NCBI RefSeq assembly: GCF_918797505.1
Contig: NC_092800.1
Coordinates: 7,528,631 to 7,592,630 of the forward strand
DNA: 64,000 nucleotides
DNA from: Bemisia tabaci
Taxonomy: Eukaryota > Arthropoda > Insecta > Hemiptera > Aleyrodidae
Reading direction: 5' to 3'
Position 1 is the first letter of the stretch. The number at the start of each line of letters is the position of its first letter. A program made the position numbers and the translations under genes. The notes beneath the pieces were generated by a model that did no database searches, was not told where the DNA came from, and saw only the letters and a program-made list of their open reading frames with translations. Positions 44,298 through 55,200 of the stretch are shown here, in pieces.

Positions 44298-44985
44298 ACC
44301 GGTTTGCCTAATTTTCATCAACTACATACATATGCATCGTCGTGCATAACAGGGGAAGAGAACATCAAGAGGGGACAAGGAAGAGAGAGACACAGAACGC
44401 CTCTACTATTACACTTCCAGAGTTCTCTGAATTGCTTAAGATACGCCAGGGCTCAGGAAAACAGAACACTTATTAGATATTTAAGTCGGAGGCAATTATA
44501 AAAATCAGGCATTTTATTAAGTGCCTAGGCCGGTAGTCAAAATTTTGACAGTTTACGGAATTCTGTCACTGTATGGCGAGGAATTCACGGGTTTTCAATA
44601 TTTTGGGAAGAATAACTCTTCAAATCCGCAAACTCTCCTTGTTCCTTCCTCTTTAAATGCCTCTTGTACATTTAAATGCTAACATTTTAAAAATTCTATG
44701 TCTTATGATATGCTGAAAATTTCAAAATAAATGTGCGTTCAGGAACTAAAAATCGTTTCAAACACTAAGTGTATGCTGCATATTTTTTCAGAGAATTCTG
44801 TTTTACAGGAGCAACGAATTATATTTTCTAAAATTAGGAAAATAATCAAAATGCCAATCTAAGTAATAATATTTTACTACTTGCCATGGGCATTTGAAAA
44901 AATGCCTGATTTGACTATTTGCCTTCGACATTTACACTAACACGCCAAGGAGAATATTATTACTTTTAGTGCAGGTGCCTGGTAA
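44298..44985. other. Non-coding sequence, nothing recognised
   Basis: No supported feature. Confidence 0.35.
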
Positions 44986-45664
44986 GCCTACCTGGAAATT
45001 TGGGTCCACATGCGATTTTTTTGGCTTACTTTATGTTTTTTGGGTCGCTGAATCCGAATCTGAAGTTTCCTACCGCTTACCTGGTGAGAATTTGTTCCGC
45101 CTTTATGAAAAAATGGCCAAAAAAGGCCTTTTTTTGCGGTTTTTTTAATATTGCGGCTACGCATGAGAAAAAGTCCCGGATTTAATTAATGTTTTGAACA
45201 GCTGACATAATTTGGAAGAAAACGGTATATGAATATGCTATAGGTTTGCTCAAAAATTGAGGAACGTCGGATCTCGGAACTTTGGAAGGCTTCGGAACTT
45301 GGCTGACCGCGGCGAGCCGGATCATGCGTTGACAGGTGCGCCGCGAAAACGTGAATGGGCGCGATGTTCACGATGCTGTATCATCCTCTATTCTTAAGCA
45401 AACCTTGCATATATCTACACGATTTTCTTACAAATTATGTCAGCTATTCAAAACATTATCTGAATCCAGGACTTTTTCTCATGCCGCTAAAAAAAAAAAA
45501 AAAAAAAAAAAAAACGCAACAAAAGGCCTTTTTAGGCCATTCTTTCAAAATGGCGGATAATTCTCACCACACGCGCGGTAGGAAACTTCAGATTCAGATT
45601 CAGCGACCCAAAAAACATAAAGTAAGCCAGTAAAATCTCTGTGTACCCGAAATTCCAGGTAGCC
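44986..45664. mobile_element. Foldback element of about 680 bp
   Basis: The left arm (CTACCTGGAAATTTGGGT, GGCTTACTTTATGTTTTTTG, GGTCGCTGAATC, AAAAGGCCTTT) is mirrored over about 250 bp by the right arm, which ends AAATTCCAGGTAGC. A 20+ A run lies at about 45,488-45,513 in the right arm. Non-coding. Confidence 0.8.
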
Positions 45665-45689
45665 TCATTACCGGGACTAATCATATTGA

Positions 45690-46220
45690 ATTGAACATAG
45701 AAGTAGCCTCAACGCTGGTCTTGTCGGTTTACTTTTTCCGTTATTGACGTTTTGAAAGCATAGTTTAAGTGCTCGTAAGATCAGTCATTCCATTTATCTC
45801 ATGTTCGAATTTTATGCGACACGTCACACGAGTATCCCGATATGAAAAGTTGGCAGTTTCGGAAACGCCTTCAATTGCGGCGTGATACCTTACGCATTCC
45901 GAAGAGTTTGAATAGTTGTATCTCTGCGCCTTACAAATGCGATGGAAGATCATATCGAATTGAATATTGAAGTAGTCTCAACGCTGGTCTAGTCGGTTTA
46001 CTTTTTCCGTTATTGACGTTTTGAAAGCATTGTTTAGGTGCTCGTAAGATCAGTCATTCCATTTATCTCATGTTCGAATTTTATACGACACGTCACACGA
46101 GTATCCCGATATGGAAAGTTGGCAGTTTCGGAAACTCCTTCAATTGCGGCGTGATACCTTACGCATTCCGAGGAGTTTGAATAGTTGTATCTCTGCGCCT
46201 TACTAATGCGATGGAAGATC
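45690..46220 (+). repeat. Two ~267-bp tandem units carrying the module
   Basis: CAACGCTGGTCT recurs at about 45,710 and 45,979, and the modules at 45,866 and 46,135 on the complementary strand. The module is of the satellite (beta) type. The junction sequence (ATATTGAAGTAG, GCGATGGAAG) also matches the 333-bp satellite, so the two arrays are related. Confidence 0.8.
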
Positions 46221-46868
46221 TAGTCCAGGTGCTTGGTAGCGTAGCGGTCAGGGGGCAGGGCCCCCTAGTTCTTTTATAAACGGAAGCTAATGCCTCCATC
46301 CGATATCACATAATCTTTTTCACCATGCCTCATTAGATTTTTGGACACTTCAGGTTGAGGTGCGAGTAAAATTATGTGTAAAATAGGAAGAAAAACATTC
46401 ACAAGTTTTCCAGCGGAGAAATTAGGCATCGTCTGAGAGCGCTTAAGGCGTTCTCCTTAATCACAGTAGAATTGTGAATCAAATCGTATAGGAAGAAGCG
46501 CTCACTTTCAGCTGATCTCTATAAAAAAACCAAATACGACCAATTCTTGTCCCAAGATAAGTAACTACTAAATCTCAAACAACGTAAGTCAATATATTAT
46601 TGAGTTGGCAACGTTCCTAACCACCTGTATCTCGTATTTTTTTTATCACCCGCGTGATACTTGTCTGCTGCTGTTGGTACCGAGATCAGGATGTTAATTT
46701 ATCGGTATAAGCAGGTGGGGTAACACTCGTTCCAAGTTATCAAGGGTTCCATCAACTTGGATGGACGACATGTTTAACGCCGATTTACTGTTACCACGCA
46801 AGGTGGATAGGAATAGTGCGAGCGCGCCTTTCTCTCCGCGTAACTGCTCAGAAAACGGCAATGTCAGT
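46221..46868. other. Non-coding sequence with MITE A fragment
   Basis: A decayed family A half lies at about 46,380-46,470 and a GGGGCAGGGCCCCC palindrome near 46,250. No gene. Confidence 0.35.
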
Positions 46869-46935
46869 GCGCCTTCAATTTTTCACATATACAACGCAGA
46901 CATCCATCAAGCACGATTAGTTGTATCCAAACGCC
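46869..46935 (-). repeat. Solitary ~66-bp module (alpha type)
   Basis: 67 bp from GCGCCTTCAATTTTTCACAT to TTGTATCCAAACGCC, outside any tandem array. Confidence 0.8.
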
Positions 46936-47156
46936 GCGCGCTGTTATGTGAACTGCTCGAAATCAACCACCTGACGTTTACGTTGTTACCTACTGCCTGA
47001 ATGTGAGCGAAACTATACATCTCTCTCATACAGTAAACTCTCGGGTAGGATCCGGCATTCATTTAATCAGTTTTACACCGAGTGCTAATACTCTAAACCT
47101 ACTAAACCCCTAGTCCGCGGTTATAATTCAGTCAAAAAGTTAAGCCAGTGCGGAGT

Positions 47157-47223
47157 GCGCCTTCAATTTTTTACATATGCAACGCGGACATCCATCGGAC
47201 ACGAATAGTCGCATCCTGGCGCC
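47157..47223 (-). repeat. Solitary ~66-bp module (alpha type)
   Basis: 67 bp from GCGCCTTCAATTTTTTACAT to GTCGCATCCTGGCGCC, directly left of the putative first exon of MNS1. Confidence 0.8.
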
Positions 47224-47229
47224 GTGCTC

Positions 47230-47303
47230 CGTGATGTTCGATGAGACAGCGCCACAGCGCGCGCAGCGCTTACTGCGTGGGTGTTGTGTTGTTGTGTGTG
47301 AGG
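47230..47303 (+). promoter_or_regulatory. Possible promoter/5'UTR exon of MNS1
   Basis: A short GC-rich patch (GCGCGCGCAGCGC) is followed by a strong donor AGG|GTGAGT at 47,304. It is the best-looking donor in the 2 kb before the first coding exon, which itself begins with 31 bases of 5'UTR after an acceptor. This is inferred from position only. Confidence 0.3.
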
Positions 47304-48667
47304 GTGAGTTTGTTTTGTTTCTAACCTAACTTATCATCAACTTATCTTCCTTCCTTTCCGGTGATAACAGATTATGATTATTTCTCTCCGTGTTTCTCTA
47401 CATGTTTTGAGGAAGTTTATCAGTCTTCGTTCTACACACGAGGGGTGATTATCACTTTTAAACTCGTAATTCTTTTTTATCTCAGTCGTTTGTGTCAATC
47501 AGGAATGAATCAGGAAGGCACACAGGATTAGGTATCACAAGCCACATGTTACCAGAGTTTCCTCTTATTTTACAGTAGTGCATAGTGAGACTTTAGTCTC
47601 TGCTCCAGTCCAGTTACATGCAGTAAATCATCCTTTTTTGTGTTATAAGTAGCAGTACAAGATTTACATAACACCGGATTTATTGTCACGGTTGTAAACA
47701 TAGAAATTTCTAAGCGTCCAACTCAATTTTGATCCCGAAGTTAGGTGCGTGTCAAAAAATATTCTTCGGCATTCTATTACGTAAGTTAACCTTCGAACCT
47801 TTTGATCTCAGTATGTCTGAATATCATGTCATTATTTTTTGAGGGAAGCTCTGTTTGTGAGCTTTCTCTCAGAATTATTACTCCAAAGGAATCAGTATGA
47901 TCACATAGGTATGTTTTAGCAAAGGCTACAGATGTATGATACCAGTTGTTCGTTGGAATAGGAATTCCTCAGGAGGATTTTACTCACTCAAGGATTTCAG
48001 TGCGCTATCTAAATTCCATGATTCGTACCTAATTCTACTTTCTCACCTGACTCTTTTCCTGTCTAGTAATCATCCTAGCCTCTAACATGGATTCAACCTA
48101 AAGTCTACTGCCTCAAACTGGTACTTAGGTACCAAAAAATAATAAATGCATGCTAAGTTGGATGGATGCCGAAATGTGATGTCTCTTTAAACTCTCGGTA
48201 ACACGCACCACTAAACCTACACAGAGATTATTTGGAAGTGCATACGTATCGAAGGCCAACACACATACTTAGACCGTTCATGAGCCTTCGGTGTCAGGTA
48301 CAAGCTTTTATCTTCAAGGCCCCATTGCCCACCTCTACCTAAAACTTACTCTCTCGTTGGCTCCTGATTCATATGCCGCATGATTTATGGCCACGCTGCA
48401 GTTGGGTACTTGACCTCGCTGGTGGCACCCTGGAAGACATGCTTCAACAGCCAAAAAGGCAGTGCTACAAGAGTTGCTACTTATGAGGTTGTGTTGAATC
48501 CTTCAAAGCAAAATTTCCATTAAAATTTGGGGATACGGGGAAGTGTATACTTACTACTTATCTTTGATGCAAACTTAGGTGATGACAATTTGATAAAGAA
48601 GTAGCAAGAAAAAGTTGGTAAAAACGCTAATTAGAAATTTTAGTAAATGATTTTGAAATGGTCTGAA
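47304..48667. other. Probable first intron or upstream region of MNS1
   Basis: No coding frame or repeat is recognised. Confidence 0.3.
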
Positions 48668-49012
48668 TGGGCCGGTTGTGCTGGTCATAGAATTGTATTT
48701 TGATGCTTTATTCTTGCAGCTCAACTGAAAATAATAAGATCTGTCCAAACAGCAACTTTCTACGTTGAATATTATTCAAGATTTTGTGCCTTGAAAAACT
48801 CAACCTTTGACGTCATCCGACGTGGTAGTAATACCATGTTATGCACTGCCGCAGTGGATGACGTTAAAAACCCGACTTTTCAAAGGACAATATCTCGGTT
48901 AATATTCAACGCAGAAAGTTGCTGTTTGGACAGATCCTCTTGTTTTTAGCTAATCCACAAGAATTAAGCATCAAAATACGATTTTGTTATCAGCGCAACT
49001 GGCCCATCTGCC
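48668..49012. mobile_element. MITE with GGGCC(A/G)GTTG ends
   Basis: Long arms: GGCCGGTTGTGCTG, GTATTTTGATGC, GATCTGTCCAAACAGCAACT and TTTGACGTCATCC on the left, all mirrored on the right and ending CAACTGGCCC. 345 bp, non-coding. Confidence 0.8.
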
Positions 49013-49168
49013 CTGAGATGGGTTGCTTACCAGACAAGAAAGTGAAGTAACATCATTCGAGTAATGTGCCAAGAATGTCTATTTTTTTTCTCAGTGCTGT
49101 GATCATTTGTTTCTCATTATTTATTAATCTCTTTCAGGAGCTTGGCGAGGTGAATCGTTTTGAGAAAA

Positions 49169-49248
49169 ATGCTGCCCAGCAAGGACGACTCAGTGGAGAG
49201 AAAAATCGGCAAACTTTCAGAGGATGAATTTCGGCAATTGAAGCAAAG
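49169..49248 (+). CDS. MNS1: MNS1 coding exon 1
   Basis: Residues 1-26 plus two bases of codon 27. The exon starts at 49,138 after CTCTTTCAG, and the upstream in-frame stop TGA is at 49,151. Donor AG|GTAATA. Confidence 0.75.
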
Positions 49249-52200
49249 GTAATAACAAGTTGCAAGTACCTTATAATTGGATGACTTGAAGTTAAAGGTA
49301 TTACATTAGGATGAGCAGTGCGTTGAAACCAGCTTTTCTCCCTGTCATTTGTCTGGTTTTTGTAAAAATTGCTTTTCCATTGTATCAGCCATCCACAGGA
49401 CATACTAGTTGAAGCATGGTGCTGATTGGCCAGGGAAGCAGAAAGGGAATCATCGGCCAGGGGTGCAGAAAGCGCTCTTTTGATCGATAGAAGGAAAAAT
49501 GCGAAGGTAGTTGAATGGGGAAATAAGCGCAGGCAGAACGCACCATAACATGTGTTCTTTTTTCAGAGGAAAACTACTAAGCGCTCTCTTCTGCAAAGAA
49601 AATAGTAAAGTGTGCTTTTCATGTGAAGATGATAGTGGAGCTCACAGTTGTTCAAGGACAGCAATGTGAGAATATTTCAAAATCTGGCATTAGTTCTGAA
49701 ACACATTGCTCGAACTAAATTATAGCAAAGGTGTTAAAATTGACCGACATTGCAGTCAATTCTCTTCTGCCTCCTTCAGTGTACAAAACGTGTACGGTAT
49801 GTTTTTCATATTGTTGTTCACCGAAGAAGTCTTTACTATTCGTCAAATCTAACTTTTCATCCTTTGTATTCAGTTTTGCATCTCCTTTTCCTTCTTGTTA
49901 TAGGCAGCAGTTGCAAGTTACATCAAAAGAACTTCAAGAGCTTGAGCAAAAACTGAGAACGGCATATATGTACAAAGAACTTGAGGCTCAAATCGAGGAG
50001 CGGAAACTTAACAAGTTACAAGAAAAGGTGATACATTTTTATCTCTCTTGCTAATTTAGTTTAGTGAATAGTTAGTTAAAGTCATGACTTTTAGGTATGT
50101 CCATTATCATCTGTATTTTGAATTTTAAAAAAAAATTCTCGGAATTAAAGGTTTAGCTTCTTTGCCTCTGAAATTGGTTGATGCCGAGTGCCTGTGATTT
50201 TTAACTGAAGGCCTTTCTAGCTTCAGTCTCATTGGTACAATTTAAGCACCTATATGTGTCAGAGCCTATTGTTAATGAGAATTCTTTATGCCAGAAAATT
50301 AATTTACACTTTTTTTTATTCACTACATATTGTAAATCATTGGTTAACATGGCAAGGTGTGCCTCGGCCCCCCATGATTTTCTCTTACCGTAGGAATGGA
50401 GGAAGTTCCCAGTCTTACTATTTTAAAAACATGCTCTTTTCAAAAAGTGATGCTTGCTTTTTCTTTCTCTCTTTATTACAAATGGATGCAATTTTGTAAT
50501 AAAAGTCAATTCTCTTGCTGAGATGAAAGGTCCTTCACACTCTCAAAATCCATTTTTGTGGCGTTTCCATGTTTGCAGCTGATTGGTCAGGTGTATGAGT
50601 GGATAGTGTCTGCATCTCTGTCATACGTTTCCAAGGAACAACTTTTATTATATTTTATTCAACTCCGTCAAAAATTGTCAGCAGCAAGAACACAAAGCAA
50701 GGTAGCCTGGTAATTTTACTTGAATCAGGTGTTTCTTAAATATTAGAGAACCTGGTCATTTTATTTTAAGTACTGTCAGATTCATCTCCTCTAACTACGT
50801 AACTGTGATGGACGCAGTCTGTAAGTCTGCAGAAATGATGAGCACTCAGGAAGTTTGCTGCCATTGATAGGCGTTTTTCGTTCAATTTCTAAAATGCAAA
50901 TCACCATTATACATTTTCTCTCTGTAGTTGCAGGAAGAGTTGTCACATAAAGTAACTGCTGCGATTATCAAAAGTGGAGAGCTGATGGAAGAGGAGAAAG
51001 CTCGTGAAGCAGCAAAGAAGAAAGAGATTTACAGGAAGTGCCTAGAAAACCAAATTTACTTGAACGCTGTGAGAAGGGAGGATGCTTTCAGACAATTTTT
51101 ACGGGAGAAACAAATTATTGATGACATAGCTCGGGCTCTCAGAGAAGAAGAGTTGCGGTAACTATATTTTAATGCATGTTTTACTCTCATGTGTTAGTGA
51201 ATAAAAATTTTGTGGATGATCAAGTGTGCGAAAAGGGGTTAGTTTAGATAGATAGTCTTAAGAAAGACGGAGGTAAAATACTTGCAAAGTAAACGCTGAT
51301 TTACCAATAATGTATCTATCAATTGAGGAACCGCGGGCTGAAAAGGCACTTCTAGGTTGTGTTGTTCCAGAATCTACTCTAAAATTCCATTTCCTGTAAG
51401 GGAAGTGATGCATGCGCCCTTGCAATTCAATGAAATTTTCAATTAATATTCTTCATGATTTTCCAATGTTCCATCAAAAAATTTCTTGATAAATTATTCA
51501 ACAGCTTCTTCTCTAAGACATAAATTATCAACGAAGATTCTGAAACACCTTAACCTAAATGTGCCCATCTTGCACCCAGCGCCTCAATTACTGTATCACC
51601 TTAATTTTAAGCTATTGATTTACAACAATAAACTTCTGTAATCCTTCCAACCATGAACATAGGTTTTATTTTAGTGCCAAAAGACAGCAACATTGTGAAA
51701 AAAACAATCAGCTAAAACGTGTAAAAATGAGTAGACATAAAACACAAGTTATTAACAGATAAATTTGTGAGAAAGTGGTTGTTACCTTGATTGTACTTTA
51801 CCTCTCTCTTTTAGAATAAATAGGTAATATTATTCAGCTGTTGGGCATCTTAAAAGAAAATTAAATAAATCATCCTAATACATCATTAATGTAGGAAGCG
51901 CTTCAATTAGCCCCCAGTTTCTGAATTTGAAAAATAGATATTGTCATAGAGTCACTATAAGTACACAGTTTGAAGTCTGAAGACTTTTTTAGAGAAAAAA
52001 TTTGTAATGGCTCCCTCGAAAGTATAAAAATGACGTTTATACAGAAACGGTACAGTAATGACTTTACACCCAATCTTTATCCAAACTTGGCAAATCTGCT
52101 AATATTTTTCAATTATGTAATTTTAATTTTTTTCAGAGCTCAAGAAGCTAAGCTTAGATTGAAGCAACTGACAAAGGAATCAATTGAAAGTTTCCTGAAA

Positions 52201-55200
52201 GCACGAGAATTATGGAAACTTCGTGAAAAAGAAGCACAAGAAGAAGAAGACAGGTCAGCACTGAAGCTTTTAATTTTGTTTTTACTAATACATCAGGAGG
52301 TTATTGACTACTTAATTTTTCTGAGTATGCCTTTAATCTTCTATTTAAAATATTATGAAGCAAGCAGTCAGTCTTCTCCGTTCCGTAAATGAAATTGAAA
52401 TGCTGTAAAGATTTCAGGAAATAAATTTTACTTGCACGAGTGCTCAATTATTTTGATCAATTATATGTTTCTCCTGGAGACTAAAAACAGTTTGTATGAA
52501 GGCGCAAGTCATGAATTTTTATTGTTCATAGGGTGAAGAGACAGGAATGCTTGAAATGATGCATAATCCAGCACGTCTGATCATAATTTGTGCAGATTTT
52601 AGAAAATACTTGAGTTTGTGTGATTTACTCCCTTGCAGGGGCTTTTAAATTAACAAGTACAGTGCCTTCATTGTACTTGAAGCACTCGCCTTTGACGTGA
52701 ATAGCAGTTTGAAAATCATGTATCTCAGGGATGTGACCCAATTACGTGTTTTCCTTTTTTATTTCATTTCGCTTTGAATGTGCCTCAAAATCTAGCGGTT
52801 GTTAAAGGTAAACATAGAACATGCTGAGGTGTACATTAAACAATCCGATTTTTGCCATAGCTTCATGTTTCATGTTATGTGTTACAAAAAGAAAACATAA
52901 GAAATTACTCACTCAATAGTAAAAGTTGGTCCTGGGAAAAGATAAGAGCATTCTGTTAGAACTTATTTCTTAACTTTATTCTGATTTCAGGCGCATTCGC
53001 AAGTACCTGGCGGAAGAACAAAATTTAGAGGAGAAAAGAAAGAGAGCCATACAGGAAAAAGTTGAAAAGCAGGCCAAAATTCAAGACTTAGCTGCTCAAA
53101 AAATTAAAGAAATGAAGGTATGTTGTTCTTCGTTAGCTCCGTTGAAAAAAGTCTATCAGAAATTTTCTAATCGAGAGATAATCTATAGAAATGCGACTTT
53201 CTTTAGAGAAAAAGACCCTCAAAATTGGAAAACTCAAAATTCAATTACTGGTACCGGTGTCGGTACAATAGAGGAATGTTTATTGAACATTTTCACATGG
53301 AATTCACCCAAAGGTGCCTGATCAAATCAGAATTTTGGTTATTTGAAGTTTGTAGTTTGCAATTTGAAGAGCATAGCTTCAAAAAAAAGCCGTTTGAGTT
53401 TTTATTTCAAAACATTCAGAGCTTTTGAATTGTTGAATTTAAGTTCAAATTTACATCCTTTTTCATTGCAAAAATATGTGTTGAATTTGACTTGGTTCTC
53501 TTTGCAGGCTGAAAGGCTTTCTTGTTATTAAAACTAGATAAATTATAGATATCATGCATCTCCCATCAAAAAAATTTCGGAAGTGCAGTAAAAGTAAAGT
53601 CATCTTCACTAGTAGCATTTATAGAGATTCTGCTGTGTTTCAGATCACATCTAAAAGATTAATTTCTCTTAAAATGAAAAATCCTTGGACCGCCGTTCTC
53701 ACAGAAATCCTCTGAAGAGAAAATTGCATTTTAATCATTTTATTTTGGCTTCTTTTGTCAGTGAAGCTTTTGTAGGATCTTTTTTTAGTATTTAAAAAGT
53801 TTCCTCAGTGTCTATTCAATCGTATATTTCTGTAGACTCTGTGTGAAAAAATCAGCAAAAGCTGTCCTTTTTACAGTTTTGAGACTGATTTTTGGAAAAT
53901 ATAGTTCATCAAATGGACCTTAGTTCAAATAATATCCTTTCTGTGAAAAACGCCTCATTCTCCGAGAGAAAATTTCTCAATTAATGAAGCATCCAATCAA
54001 TTGTATAGAAGCATGTCCATAATATTCTTTTTATCAAAACATTTTTCAAATTATTAAAACTTGCACAGTTTTTTTATCTTCATATCGTTGATTACAAATC
54101 CATGTTAATTCAATGTCACCCTACGTTTGCAAATATTTCCAATTCCAAGTAAAATTTATTCCAAGTGATTGCGGTATACTCACGGGTCGTAAGACAAATA
54201 ATACTGGTCGTAAATTCCAACTTACCAAAATGTGTTCTTGATATTTGTATCTTTGGACATTTACATACTGAAAATCTCAAAAATGTTTACTATTCATGGT
54301 TAGTTTTTTATTTAAACTACATAAACTGAGCAAAATCCCAAGCTGAGGCCATTTTGATGTTTTCTACGTCGCGTCAATTTCTTTCTAATTTGCTTTATAA
54401 CCAAGATCAATTGTTTACATTTTCCATCATGAGTTTTTATTCTCAGTTAACATTTCACATATTTTCAATTTTCTCACAAAGTGAATTTTCTACCTCATTT
54501 TGAACAATGTAGTGTGAAATGGTTATTTTCTTTACCCGTAGAATGACTCTGAAGTGATTTGAATAGGTGAGAACGAAAAACACCAACTCGGTAACTCGAA
54601 AATGCTCAATTTTCCTTGAAGACAGTTAATTTACTTAAGATCATTGAAGTTAGCGCATCTGTTCCAACTTGAACCTTTAAAGTGTCCATAAGTACTTGTC
54701 TTTTGGCAGCAAAAATCTTTTTCTTAAACTAACTTCTTCACCTACTGTGCAGTTTTGTGTGTGTCTTTATTATTTTCATTTTTTCGAGTTGGTGTGTTTT
54801 CTCTCTCACTGATTCATTTAATATCAACATCAGCCCAAATCAAGCATCAAAAGTTTTTTTTCTTTTAATTTGATCAAAGATAATTTTTCCATGCCTCCTA
54901 ACCAAAACCTTCATTGAAAATTTCAGACTGATGACGATGAAAGAGCAGAAATTATTGCTGAGTTGATTCAAGAAGAAAAACGACAAGCACTGGAAGAGAG
55001 GCATCGAATGGAGATAGAAAATAAGATGCGGCAGAGAATGGATTTCGTCAAATCATTGGAAAAACAGCGGCAAGAGGAAGAGCAGAAAAGAAAAGAGGAG
55101 AGAGAAAAAGACGCTCTCTTTGCCCAACAGGTGAGATGCACTGGACATCATTGAACATTTCCTATTCAACTCAAGAGCATATCTTTAGTAGATCACAAGA

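Noticed and set aside
45336..45633. Frames crossing a poly(A) run with a Lys tract
   Set aside because: They lie inside a foldback element; the Lys tract is translated poly(A).
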